The translations under genes and the position numbers were made by a program. From Kappaphycus alvarezii (taxonomy: Eukaryota; Rhodophyta; Florideophyceae; Gigartinales; Solieriaceae): DNA of 64,000 nucleotides. The stretch is from NCBI GenBank assembly GCA_002205965.3, contig NADL03000451.1:868001-932000 (forward strand), given 5' to 3'. Positions within the stretch are counted from its first letter, which is position 1. Each line of letters opens with the position of its first letter. A model generated the notes under the pieces. That model was not told where the DNA came from. It did no database searches and saw nothing but the letters and a program-made list of their open reading frames with translations. Below are positions 31,450 through 42,406 of the stretch, piece by piece.

Positions 31450-33071
31450 TGTGGCTAAAACGCAGGTGCGTTAACACACGGAAAAGTCTGAAACTTTGAG
31501 GTGGTTTATTATGTCATGAATGTGCTGATTGATGATTTTCTGATCGACCTTTGTCCTAGCTTAGGAGTGGTTCTTACATACTGGTTCTCTGGACAAACAA
31601 ACAAACATACGCTTTTATTAAAGGGTCACTAAACCGAGCTGGGTCACTCAAGCATCAGGTGATGTGAGAGACAAAGCACGGCGAGATACGGCATGAGCCG
31701 TCAGCTGTAGAACGAGAGAAGCGAGGGTGGTGACCAATCGGTGGTATTCATCAGATGGGGGTTTCCCGCGGCGGAGAGCGAAAAAAGAGGCGACTTTGGC
31801 TAGGGCCTCACGGGCAGGTTTGCCGATGGCTCCGTGAGTATCGAATCCAAGAGGATAGAATTGGGCTTGTATCGTCCCACAGAGAGCAGCGTAATGCGCA
31901 GTTTTCGAGGCTTCAATGGGCACGGTAGCCCCTCCGGAGGTCTTGCGAGAGTGGGAGATGGCCCGTGCGGTGTAGGGGCTTGCAATGAAGACGTCTAGTG
32001 CGCAGGGACGTGAGGAGAATTCGATGTCGTCAATGAGGATGTCCATTCGGCGGCGTTCCGAGTACGGGAGGTGGGCTTCGCAGGGGAAGGTATATTCGAG
32101 CTTCGGGCGCAACATTACAGAAGGATGTCGGAGGAGGGTATACAGTTTGTCACGAAGGTGGTTGTGGCGTCGGAGGAATCCCTCCATTGCTGGGCAGTGG
32201 ATAGCATGTCTCCCGAGTGGGTCGAGGAGGGGCGGGGGACGAGCTTGGGAGAGTGCGCACCGGGGGTGGTCCCGGCCGTTGAAGACGGGCTGACCAAGTC
32301 GAAGCAGGATCATGTATGTCCAGATTTGGGGTTCGATGCGGGTGAGTCGCGGGAGTCCGGGAGGGTGAGAAAGGGTGAGTTGGCGGACCTTGTTCGACAG
32401 CTGAGGTTTCGGGCGAGTCTGTGAGTTGCAGTTTCGTACTGCGAGGGAGAGGAGAGATATGTTTTGTGGCGTTCATGATGGATGGCGGATGTGAGGGTAG
32501 TCTGGACTCCTTGGATTTGACCAGTCGTGGGGAGGCGGGCAAGGAGAGGTTGCAGCCGAAGATCGGCAGGAATGACATTGTGAGGGATAGATTGGTGGGT
32601 TCGTCGTATCTCGTTGGGTAGGAGATGGTGGTCGATGGGCGGCAACAGGTCGAGGGAGAGGTGGTAGGTGCTTAGGAGAGAGCTGAGGTAGGTGGCGGAG
32701 CGGATGGGTGAGGTGAGTGTGAGCCCAAGTCCACCTAGTGAAAAGGGCAAAGTAGCACAGAGCCAGGAGCCGTCCGTTATCTCTCGATGAATCTCTTGAA
32801 AGGCCCCTCGCAGTTCACGGTCAAACATAGCTGACGTAGAAAGGGTTAAGTGCGGTGGGTAGTTCGGACTAGCTATTGTAACCCTTAAGCTGCTTGAGTC
32901 AGGCATGACTCTTCAGAGGCTTTGATCCGACGGAAGGGTTGGTAACACTATAAGGAGCAGGTCCTGATAGAGGATACTATAGACGCTTTGGCCCTGTAAA
33001 TCTACGGTATTCTACCCGAGAGTAAGAGCCTTGGATGTAAGAGTCAGGAGCATCGGAGTTGCTTCTTCACA
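31450..33071 (-). repeat. 3' LTR of copia copy 2, split by a non-LTR insertion
   Basis: LTR parts 31450-31594 and 32866-33071 align with the intact LTR 38896-39242. GGAC is present on both sides of the insert (31591-31594, 32866-32869). The LTR begins TGTGGCTAAAACG and ends CTTCACA. Confidence 0.92.
31595..32865 (-). mobile_element. 5'-truncated RLE-type non-LTR element (remnant B) nested in an LTR
   Basis: A 1271-bp insert flanked by GGAC. The 3' end (left on the plus strand) carries a TTTG-repeat tail, read as AAACAAACAAACATACG on the plus strand. It encodes only the region after RT: LPFSLGGLGLT, then a zinc-knuckle-like C plus DPLGRHAIHC and RRHNHLRDKLYTLL, the endonuclease-like RRRMDILIDD...CALDVFIASPYT, IEASKTAHYAAL (E-x3-K-x2-H-Y) and FYPLGFDTHGAIGKPAREAL, ending near 31648. 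The R-x-D, D-V, E/K, Y order fits a PD-(D/E)XK restriction-like endonuclease. 5' truncation and a repeat tail are hallmarks of target-primed insertion. Confidence 0.85.
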
Positions 33072-33081
33072 GTCCCCCCCA
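33072..33081 (-). other. Polypurine tract of copia copy 2
   Basis: On the minus strand AGTGGGGGGGAC directly precedes the 3' LTR, the place and composition expected for the plus-strand primer of reverse transcription. Confidence 0.7.
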
Positions 33082-33106
33082 CTGAGAGAGTTCAGGATTG
33101 CAATTG

Positions 33107-34736
33107 TTACTCCGCGAAGGCAATCTGTCGACGAATAACCCACTGCTGAATGGGGTGCCTGACATAGCCTTCATCTATGATTTGGTTTAGAACAGCGTTG
33201 TCCTTAACCTGAGTGAGGGCGTGGGCAGGATTGTGCTCACTTCGGATCCATGTCACGTCGCTTACTTCGCGCTTCTCGTATTTCTCACGCATAGTCATAA
33301 CGTCTACCATAAGTCTCTTTTCGGTAGTAGATGTATTCTTAACGATGACATCGAACAGGGACTTGGAGTCCGTAAACATGCGGACGGCTATTTTTGCGTT
33401 GTAGCATCAGCTCGAGGGCATGCTTGATGGATAGACCAAAATCTATACCATCCGCGAATGCGCATGTCTCACCGCCCAGCACAGAGCGAACGACACGGCG
33501 AGACTTCCTGCTGCTGTAGTGTAGGATGTTGCATCTGTTGTGCTTCTCGCATAGTAGGACGAGATAGCCTAGTTGTGTGGTGCAGTCGTCGTTATCAGCA
33601 AATGAGCCGTCGGCGTAAATACGAAGGTAAAGAGAGTTGAAGTCGAGTCTACGTTGCAAAATGCCACGTTCCAGATACTTATGGGCTTGGCACACGACAT
33701 TGTTAATAAGAGATATGGATGAGGGACCGAACTTGGTTTCTGTGATCTGCATAGCCGTGTTAACAGCGCAGCCAATGTCAGGGCGAGTACACGTGAGCCA
33801 CTGTAGTCTCTGCCGAATGGACCGAAAGTCCTTAAAGGAGGTATCAGAGGGTAGGGGCTTCAATCTGCGCAAATAATCGAACTGAAAGATTATTTTACCG
33901 TCTTCAGTCGTTTGGACTTGCATTCCCGCGAACGTAAAGTTATCCATCTCGCGTGGTTTGGAGTCAAACGTCTCCTCGGTGCGCTTGGTATAGTCTAGAA
34001 GTTCTCGTGTCCCAGCGTGGAAAGAATCATCAACGTAGTACCTTGATAGTCCTGCAAGCTTGGTATGGATGTGCTTCAATAACAGTCTAATATCGAGCGT
34101 TGTACAGTAGGTAGAATGCCGATGTCATTCTTAAGGTGGTTAATGATGGTATCATCGCAATAGTCCCTGCGTCTATTAATAAGTAGAGTGGTTTGAGTAG
34201 TTGTAAAATTTGAGTAGGGGCGAGGTGGAGTTCCTCCGGAGGTTGTACGTATACATCTTTTAATAGCTTCCCTGCGGATTGTAGGTACGCTTGGGTGACA
34301 TCCTGTGACCCAAATCTAAACCCAAATATGGCTGCCAATGCCATGATTAATCTGACAGAGCTGAGTCGGAGCATAGTTGCTGGATGAATTAGGCGAGCTA
34401 ACTCTTGGTCTTTAGACCCTTGAACAACATACCGTGCCTTAAAGTATTCCTCGTTCGTGTCCTTATGTTTGATAGAAAGCAAAATATTTTGGCGTTCGGA
34501 GGGAGATCTTCTTTGAGAACGACTTTAAAAATGTTCCGCTGTAGTAGACCATCAAGCTCTTTGCGTTTTGCGGCGTCCAAACGTGTTTCATAACCGCGCG
34601 GGTCATTAGGTGTTAGTACGTCTGTATGATAGACATGATACGGATTAGACGAGTGTGTTAAGAATGAGAGCGAGTGGTTGATGTGATTCGGCAGTTCAGT
34701 GCCGTCAGCGTTCTTAACGGGAATTGTGTGGTCCAA
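33107..34736 (-). pseudogene. copia copy 2: RT and RNase H
   Basis: RT: KARYVVQGSKDQELARLIHP, then SVRLIMALAAIFGFRFGSQD with VTQAYLQSAG, DVYVQPPEELHL and a later QRLQWLTCTRPDIGCAVNTA. RNase H: LRIYADGSFADNDD, SRKSRRVVRSVLGGE and MFTDSKSLFDVIVKNTSTTE. Frames change near 34085 and 33360-33400, and the YVDD region is disturbed (the best match, YYVDDSFHAGT, is at about 34034-34055). It ends WVIRRQIAFAE at 33107. Confidence 0.8.
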
Positions 34737-34742
34737 TGAGTA

Positions 34743-35414
34743 TTAGGCCTCCTTGTCTGGTCCCTGCAACCAAACGTTCCGCTCGAATGTTTTTGTTACG
34801 GGAAAGGGGCCTTCCCATTGACTATTAGATTCGTGCCAGTCGTAGACATTGTTGCCCGGATTGACGAGATAGTCCGTGGCGGGTGGAATCTTCTCTTGAA
34901 GAGCTCGTTGAACTTTCAATTCGGCGCTTATATCCGCCATTTCTAGTCTGGCAACTTCCATAGTCTTCATTCTATCTGCATGGTTAAGGAGCGGTGTAGA
35001 ATGCGGAGGAAAGCGGGGTGTAGAGCCAAACACTAGAATTGAGGGAACGAGACCATCCGGGCCGGTTGTGTCGTTCATAGCCTTAACGGCTAATTGCAAG
35101 GTTATACTCCAGTCGAAACCTGGTACATCTTCCAATATTTTGTGAAAGATTCGCCTGAGGGGTGCATGATATTGTTCCCCATTTCCGAGAGCGTTTTGCG
35201 AGTGTACGCAGGATAGTTGAACGTCGATACCGGCTGACTTGGTAAGCGTCTCGAATCCGTGTCCCCTGAATATACTATCCTGATCTACTCTAACCTTATC
35301 CGAATAACCGGTGTAAGTTGATACCCAAAAACTATAAAGGCATTCCATACTGCCTGGGTCGACCTGCACGTAGAAAGATGGCCGCTGAGAAGTGTCTGTG
35401 CAGGTCAATGACAT
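34743..35414 (-). pseudogene. copia copy 2: integrase
   Basis: The integrase catalytic region includes KVRVDQDSIFRGHGFETLTK (second Asp) and LSCVHSQNALGNGEQYHAPL, where the usual N-G-x-x-E is seen as NGEQYH. The C-terminal DNA-binding part ends GPFPVTKTFERNVWLQGPD. The family's D-D-E spacing is roughly kept. The frame is open for 223 codons. Confidence 0.78.
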
Positions 35415-35587
35415 GAAGAGCTGGACGGACCTTTAGTCAAACTAGATCAAGAGCAACGTCGTGGTTAAAAAACACTCAGAGACAGGGAATGATACTCTGA
35501 ATCGTTGTGGTCTTTGCTGAATTTATGGCACATGTTACATGCCTTGCTTATAGCCTCTAGAGTCCTGGGCGTTTCTGGCGTGCAGTA

Positions 35588-36030
35588 TTATGGCTTGATT
35601 CTACGTAGTAGGTTGTACAGCTTAGCGGCCGAAGGATGCCAGAAGTGCCGGTGAAGCCTTTTCAGGTCGGCCTTGGTGTATAGTACCTTAGATGCATCCC
35701 ATTGTAAAAAGAGGTGGCGATTTAGGCGTTTGATAGGTAGCTTCCAGTTCCAGCGTCGGCTTTGCAGTATATTCTCAACGTTGTCGGCTACAAGTTGGTG
35801 GGCATCAATAGTGTCCAGGCCTGTTACAAATGGAACATCGGCATCAACCACATCAACATTGAGGGAAAGGAAGGAGCCGTCAGGTGTCGGGATTCGTATA
35901 TTCATGGTCCCGAGGCTTGCAAAGACGTTGTCACCGAACTTGAAGATGCAATTCGATGGCGTGGGCTTGAGTTTCCGCCTCAGCCTCTTGCAGAGGGCGT
36001 TAGCCTGATTTCGTCCGATACAAGAACGCT
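35588..36030 (-). pseudogene. copia copy 2: protease C-terminal part and GAG-pre-integrase
   Basis: After a shift near 35905, CIFKFGDNVFASLGTMNIRI leads to DADVPFVTGLDTIDAHQLV, the pattern after the active site in this copia group. Then ADLKRLHRHFWHPSAAKLYN is the GAG-pre-integrase zinc segment (H...H with later Cys lost in the shift). The active-site D-T-G upstream of 36000 is not clearly readable. Confidence 0.65.
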
Positions 36031-36562
36031 GCGCCCCAATTTATAGACATGCACCGTCGAAGTGCTGGTTGTCAGACGAATAAATTGAGTAGCACAGTAG
36101 TTGATGGCATGGAAGACGCAGTTGTCGAGGTGAGGTGGACAGCTCGGCGCAAGAGTATCGACGTTTGGCCACAATGCGAGAGCATGATGCGGAGGTCAGT
36201 TGACGTATATGCGGTAGAGCATGCTGCCGTGGAGCTATACGATGCGATGTGCGAGAGGTGCTTAGACGAGGTCCGATTTCCGGCGGTTTCACGGAGTTAA
36301 TTATGTCCGGATGTTTAGTCAAATGGAATATTGTTATGTCCGGTGGTTTCCCTGGGTCAGAGGCATACTGCGTGGGAATTGGGTGTTGGATGGATGTGTG
36401 TATACCGCTCAGTGAAAATACTGCGGATCATGAACGTCGGTGTCGTCCGGTAGGGCGTTTGATAAAGAGGCAAGGACGGCAAAGCGGTTGGGCGATAGTA
36501 TACCGTAGTTATACTTGCCAGTCCTGCTATATGACTCATCGGATGTGGTACTTAAGGTAGGG

Positions 36563-37042
36563 TTAGACGGCAGATCCGGAGGTGTTGAGGGCGTCCATGA
36601 CGCGTCGGGAGCTAGGTGAGGCTGGAGGCGACGGAGTTGGAGAAGTGATGGTTGTCCTGCCCACTGATGTGGTTGGCTGAGAAGGTTGCGTTGAGGAAAA
36701 CATCACATTTTGAGGATCGGAGGGTTGCTCGCCACTTCTCTCACTTAGATCTTCAGATGCGTCGATCTCCTGTAATGGATTAGAGCTGCTTTCAGCGAAT
36801 GGTGCATTGTTGTCTGAAGCATCGTTTTGATTGAGGACGTCAAACAGCATTTCAGACAAGTAGTTAATGTGCTCGGACTGCTCTGAGAGGATCTGCTTCA
36901 AAATGCGGATCTCTTGGAAAGTGGATGTGGCTCGGAGCATAAAAGCAACTCGGTGCTTCATGATGCGATCTGAATCTTTCGGCTTATTACAGTTCCGTTC
37001 GACGTCGTCCTTGCTACAGTTGAAAACCAAAAGGCAAAACAT
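36563..37042 (-). CDS. Unassigned 159-codon frame inside copia copy 2
   Basis: Starts MFCLLVFNCSKDD, has a predicted helical stretch (EIRILKQILSEQSEHINYLS) and a Ser/Thr/Pro-rich C-terminus. It lies between gag and protease, where I would expect the gag-pol junction. I recognise no family. It may be extra element coding, part of gag-pol in this lineage, or chance. Confidence 0.35.
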   Translation of the reverse strand: MFCLLVFNCSKDDVERNCNKPKDSDRIMKHRVAFMLRATSTFQEIRILKQILSEQSEHINYLSEMLFDVLNQNDASDNNAPFAESSSNPLQEIDASEDLSERSGEQPSDPQNVMFSSTQPSQPTTSVGRTTITSPTPSPPASPSSRRVMDALNTSGSAV

Positions 37043-37124
37043 GATTGTTCCTCTCTTTTTATTGGATGAACCTGTGATGAGTCTAGCTCAACTCATGTTC
37101 TGGTCCCGCCTTTATACTGTAGAG

Positions 37125-38840
37125 TCAATCTAGAAACGTCCTTGTAAACCCCACTAAACCAAGGAATGAAAATAAGCTACGCACAGACAAGCCATGTGGG
37201 GGCTGACGAAGCCAAGAGTACATCACGTAAGAATTACCCAGTGCCCCAAGCTCACAAGTCCCTGCACACATTCTATAAGGTCGAGATAGAGATTTGGGCC
37301 AATTGCCAAGCGCAAGTGCGTTCCTGAAATCTCGAGGTAAAATTACGTACCAAAAGGAAACGTCTTGAACACAAGATCGTAGATCAAAACAAGAAGACAA
37401 TTCCAAACCCATTAAACATAAACATGGTAATAATGATAGACCGGCCCTTATCCCCAAAATAAGCAGGCGTTCTACTGAGTGGAAGCTTGCCCAGGTACTT
37501 GATAGATATATCTGCCAACAGCTACCACAGTTAAAGCAACGGGTGTTGCTTCTTTGCGTTAGGTGCTTGCGTCGAGGCGTCTTGGGGTCTCTGATATAGC
37601 GGGCCTGGTTTTGGAACCAGTTAACCGCGTCAGTGTTTGTACCAAGTTTAGAAGGAGCACTGCCAAGAATGAGAGGAAGGGATAACGGCCTATTGGGTGG
37701 AGTAATAACTGGTGCTACCTGAGGAGCGGTAGGCGAAATTGCATCGGGTGGCCTGTTTTGAGCAAAGCGTGACGTATAGTTCCCATATGAAGCACAGATG
37801 CGATAGTTACGCTCTGCAAGGCTTGTATGGTCCAGAACTTTTTTGTAGCTGGAGCCCGTTTGGGTCATAGTGGAGATAGGTGCTGCAGCCCAGGTCTTCA
37901 TTCTGACTCCAAGATACAGGACTCGACGCTGGTCGTCTTCGCTATTCCTTCCTGGTGGGCACTGAGGTACGAGATCCTCGATGCATCTTGCGAGCCTTTG
38001 TAATGCGTCGCCTTCGTTTTTGCTACCATGTATGTATTGAGTAATACTAAGGCTTGCGACTTCATCCTCGATTGCCTGCATCCGGGTCACGCTGCTGTAG
38101 CGTTGCCGGAGGGCTTCCATAAGTAGTCCCCAGTTGCCGATGTTGCGAAGCGTTTTGTAAAAGTATTGAAGTGCCTCGTTCTTAAAAATTTTATGGATAA
38201 GTGGGATAAGTTGGTCTAGCCGAATGTTATTGACCTTACAAAGATGTTCGAATTGGGTTATGGCAAGAATGAGGTTCTCAGATTCTGTGCCACCAAACTT
38301 TGCCGAATCTCTGCTGTAGAATGCATAGACCTTACTGATTCCGTTGCTGTTAGTGCTCTCCATGTCAAGGTTTAGACGGCGTTGAATGGGCTGATATTCA
38401 TGGCTGTTACGGCCAGGAGTTTGTAGTTCAAGTGGGGATGGGGTAAGTTCTGGGATCTGTAGAGTCCCCTGACGGTGAGCTTTGTAGCGAGTAAAAGCCT
38501 CACTGATGTCATCCTGAGACGGTTCGTCGTCCCAAATGGTAACAACGATGCGTAATATTAGGAGATTGGTTCCATTGACAAATGCAGGAAGTGGTAAGTC
38601 AAGGTCTTCTAGAAAGACCTTGACACATGTACTGATTATTATCTCGCCCCTAGAAAAATCCCATACGCCATTTTCACTTTGGATTACGGAACGAAGTTCT
38701 TCTCCTCGAGTATTCAGGTGGAAGTCATCGAACGTGCGAAATAAACGAACTAAGCTTCTCTGCTGAGGATTTTCCGGTTCTACGCGGTCCTAGTTAATAG
38801 CCCGGGGAGGCATGGGAGGAAGCCCAGGGGTATCTGCCAT
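37125..38840 (-). pseudogene. copia copy 2: gag with an early in-frame TAG
   Basis: From the ATG at 38838-38840 the frame reads MADTPGLPPMPPRAIN, meets TAG at 38790-38792, and goes on in the same frame as DRVEPENPQQRSLVRLF for hundreds of codons. The internal Met at 38363 opens the longest intact part: ITQFEHLCKVNNIRL, ALQYFYKTLRN and LARCIEDLVPQCPPG. It reaches a zinc-knuckle start RCFNCG near 37535, after which the frame looks shifted. Confidence 0.72.
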
Positions 38841-38895
38841 GAAAACAGAAATAAAATAAGATCAAACGATTTTGGCGATCACCCTTATTCGCGAA

Positions 38896-39242
38896 TGTGG
38901 ATAAAACGCAGGTGCGTTAACACACGGAAAAGTCTGAAACTTCGAGGTGGTTTATTGAGTCATGAATGTGCTGATTGATGATTTTCTGATCGACCTTTGT
39001 CCTAGCTTAGGAGTGGTTCTTACATACTGGTTCTCTGGACTAGCTATTGTAACCCTTAAGGTGCTTGAGTGAGGCATGACTTTTCAGAGGCTTTGATCCG
39101 ACGGAAGGGTTGGTAACACTGTAAAGAGCAGGCCCTGATAGAGGATACTGTAGACGCTTTGGCCCTGAAAAGCTACAATGTTCTACTCGAGAGTAAGAGC
39201 TTTGGATGTAAGAGTCAGGAGCACCGGAGTTGGGTCTTCACA
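38896..39242 (-). repeat. 5' LTR of copia copy 2 (intact, 347 bp)
   Basis: TGTGGATAAAACG...GTCTTCACA, partner of the split LTR at 31450-33071. No clear tRNA-complementary primer site was recognised in the bases just below 38896. Confidence 0.9.
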
Positions 39243-39249
39243 GGTCAGT

Positions 39250-39612
39250 AGGTTGTACAGTGCATGAGCGCGTGAGACGCGTGCCGTTGCCAATGCAGCG
39301 GAAAGACGAAAAAATAGGGAGCTTGCCAGCAAAGTAGCTGCCATCTCTGGTGAAGCCCTCCCAGGACTATCGAAATTGGGATGGAAGTTTGTGCCGCTAG
39401 CCTTCGACTCGCTTGGATCGCCGTTTGCGACGACATTGAAGGTAATCGATGAGTACGCCGCCGCTGTCGCAACCCGCACCGGATGCTCGACGGGAGGAGT
39501 GAAGACTCGGCTTTATCAGCACATTTGTTATGCGATTTGGTCCACGTGTGCCGCGTCTGTAATATGTCGCGCCCCACAACACGCAGAGTTTGGCCACCCT
39601 ATTCAAACCTAA
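39250..39612 (+). pseudogene. RLE-type non-LTR element, C-terminal fragment (remnant C)
   Basis: Reads AERRKNRELASKVAAISGEA and then KLGWKFVPLAFDSLGSPFAT, followed by a helical tail to the stop at 39610-39612. The K-x-FVPLAFD-x2-G pattern equals FYPLGFDTHGAIG of remnant B and marks the segment after the endonuclease. It abuts the target duplication of copia copy 2, which may have inserted close to it. Confidence 0.55.
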
Positions 39613-40051
39613 TTGTTTTAGGTTTGTTACAGTGGGGTATTCAAGAGTTTGCATGTTGCACCAGCATATGTCTGTGGTGAAGTAAATATCTTGTACAGTA
39701 GGTAAAGTACTGTAATGAAATTTAAAATAATGTACGCCGCCAACTGTCAGCCCGTTGGGTGACTAGAGTCAAGATTGTGACACTCACACAGGAGGCCTTT
39801 TTAATTAATGAAAAACTAGTAATTTCCATGACCAGTCTTGGTTTCGATTAATTAATGTTTTAAATAAGACGTGCTGCATTCCTTTTTTCAAGCTAAAACC
39901 AAAAATAAGAGCAGGAAATGTACAAGATTTCAGTGCTGCATACAAAAACCTTATTTGGCAGAATCCCTCCATTACAACACAACGCCGCTTCAACTTTGAA
40001 ATCTACCGTTTTCCACTCCCAAGCCAGCTCACTTCCAGCTAGGTTGCCGCA
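39613..40051. other. Intergenic DNA with TACTGTA elements
   Basis: TTGTACAGTAGGTAAAGTAC and TGTAATG at 39691-39717; an AT-rich stretch follows to the accessory gene at 40052. No terminal inverted repeat of the neighbouring DNA transposon was identified. Confidence 0.35.
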
Positions 40052-41047
40052 ATGGCTACCGTTAATTCAGCTGACGGCACTCCACCCTCAGCCACTGCCC
40101 CCTCCCAACAAGGGGGAGAAGCCAACAGATCCTCTCGCAGCGGCACGCCATTGCCGTCAACTTCGGAATCCTCCAATCCTCATCAGGTTTAGCGTGCGCC
40201 CCAATCTCGCTTCTGTATGAATAAAGTGGAGAAGAATTGGGTTCTAAATACGTCGATCGCCCTTGGAGCACCGGTACAAAAGCTTGAAACTTTGGAGAAG
40301 ACTTGTGCTCAAGTAGCGAATATGGCGACCACTCGCCACGTTCCATATCACCAAATTGTAGAAGATCAGAATCGTTTTGGCATTGCGTGAAGGCGGGCCA
40401 TACAGTCAAGCTTTCATCTGGAAACATGCGCAATGTTGCGCAAAAATTCAACGATATGGCGAAGAGAGTACTGATCGATCCCCATCCTGCTGAGGACGAG
40501 GAAGGTCCCATTGCGCTAGCACGTGGGAAACGCGGTGATATAGATCACGTTCTCGACCAAGTTGTCCTTGATTACAAACAAGAGGCTAGCGAGAAAGTAC
40601 AAACAACGGAAGATGATGCTTTCAAGAGTTTAAACAAGGCTCAAGAGTCAAGGGCACAAAAAGAAACGCCGTATTGAAGAACGCAAAAAACTATTCGAGG
40701 AGAACAATAAGCGTCGGGCTGAATCACGCGAATTGCGTGAGAAGCGCCGATTTGCCGCGTAGTTGCAGTATTTGGAGGTTCAAACACGAATTTTAAATGC
40801 AGCGACGGCTATTGCCGCTTCTCAGCGTCGCCGAAGTGGGCAGTTTGGAATCCTTGCGGATTTATTTGCCAGTAGCCAGAATCTCGCGATTCGGCAGCCT
40901 GTAACTCCCCTTCCTCCAGCGTTGCCCTCTGCCCTACTGACTATCAATTCACAGCTACTCATGAATGATATGGATGCAAGAAGAGATGGTAACACGGCTG
41001 AACAGAGTCCTGAGTCAACGATCGGCGATGCAAGCAATGAAAGCTAA
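40052..41047 (+). pseudogene. Accessory gene of a PIF/Harbinger-like element (copy 1)
   Basis: Read across shifts, it starts MATVNSADGTPPSATAPSQQ and has a central helical region (KNWVLNTSIALG, EDQNRF, GNMRNVAQKFNDMAKRVLID). A highly charged coiled-coil-like stretch (RRIEERKKLFEENNKRRAES) and a Leu/Ala-rich end close at 41045-41047. It sits tail to tail with a Harbinger-type transposase, the position of the second (Myb/SANT-like) gene in these elements, but the SANT fold itself is not clear here. Confidence 0.5.
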
Positions 41048-41269
41048 TTCCTTTATCATATAACGTAAAGGAACATCAAGTTCTGTTGTTATCTACCCCG
41101 TCAAGATATGGTATCGACGGTAGTCTTCGTGATCTGTGCGTCTTGCTAACGCTATTTTTTCCTCATCAAATTCCATTGAATGTAAAGCGAATCCTCTCCA
41201 GTCGAATTCACAGTTACAAAGCATCGCTGCAGTGATGTACGCTGTCGAAAAGAGCTCTTTCTCAAAGGG

Positions 41270-42406
41270 TCAACGTCCTAAAAATAATCTGAAGCGGTTG
41301 TTGACGAAACCAATACCCCATTCATTCACTATACGCCGCTTTCGTATTCCTTTTTTATACTCCGCCCTATACATCCATTCAGTGCACTCATCTGTCTTAT
41401 ATAGAACAGCAAGTGCTCCGTCGCCTGCAAATCCCATGTCAGCAATACTGTGCTGTCTCTCCGATAGGAAGTCGGATGGTCTTTGATATACTTCGGATGA
41501 AGTATACATGGATCGATCATTCTCTGCACCCTTGTCTGATATTTCAACACGAATGAAGCGACCAAAAAGATCGCAGTACACCAAGATTGACCATACATGT
41601 GACTTTCTATATCCTTCGTACGCTCGTTCCTGCTCATGGAAATCCTTTGGGCGCCACCTTTTGCTTTCTTTTCCATCAACGAAAAACACGCAGTTCGGAA
41701 ATTCCACGATGAGGCCTTACATACAAGCACTTTCCTGCTCAGATGGCCAACGTATGAGCTTTGGAGTAATGGAATCTAATGACTCATAGATGGCATGCAA
41801 AGCATGCCTAAAGTAGTTTGATTCCATTCCTATCGATATACCGTACTTTTAACCCATACGTTCGACGCCAAATTTCCCTTCATTTGAACCCCTTAAAGTA
41901 TCCAAAAGGAGAACTAATAGCTCTTCTGTACTAAGGCGACGCTTTTGAGGGACACGATTAACTGTAACACTTTCACGACGAACATCAAAGGGACGGGAGA
42001 GTCATTCTTGGAAAATAGAATGCAATGCATCAAAGTGTTCTCTGTTCATATGTGAGATCTTCTCAAACAAACACACATCCGGATCGTTATATCTGATGCA
42101 ATGGTATACATGAGAGGAATTGAGACGAGCATATTTAGCCTTAGAACCGGTTCTAGAAAAGCCGCGTCCAGGACCTTCTTCGTCTTCGGTATCGTTTTCG
42201 TTCTCCTCTATCATCCGTTTTCGATTTGCTGCCAACACAACACCCTGCTGTATAAGAAGATTGGTATGTGCGGATGTTGGCTGCATCTGCTCCGCAAGCA
42301 TAACGGGGAGGATAATAAATGGCTTCCGGCTTTCGTTGTCCATGTCTGTGCTCACGACGTCGTACGATGGTGGTAATGCTGCCAATTGATTGCATCCGTG
42401 CTGCAT
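41270..42406 (-). pseudogene. PIF/Harbinger-type DDE transposase (copy 1)
   Basis: Cut-and-paste transposase of the DDE_Tnp_4 type. The catalytic part has CVFFVDGKESKRWRP (first Asp), then GRFIRVEISDKGAENDRSMY (second acidic region) and SERQHSIADMGFAGDG. The N-terminal part (SHMNREHFDALHSIFQE, then LRGSNEGKFGVERMG and YFRHALHAIYESLDSI) has the usual helical layout. Frames change near 41710, 41990 and 41860. The third catalytic Glu is not obvious. Terminal repeats were not found. Confidence 0.7.

Larger units (their letters stand above)
31450..39242 (-). mobile_element. Ty1/copia LTR retrotransposon, copy 2, with nested insertion
   Basis: The LTRs are 347 bp each once the insertion at 31595-32865 and its duplicated GGAC are removed from the left one. 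Flanks GGTAA (31445-31449) and GGTCA (39243-39247) fit a 5-bp target duplication with one mismatch. Order on the minus strand: gag, an unassigned frame, protease and GAG-pre-integrase, integrase, RT, RNase H, polypurine tract. LTRs are about 94 percent identical by eye, younger than copia copy 1. The RT type (QDVTQAYLQS, PEELHLAP) matches copy 3 at 53.6-60.8 kb rather than copies 1 and 4. Confidence 0.9.
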
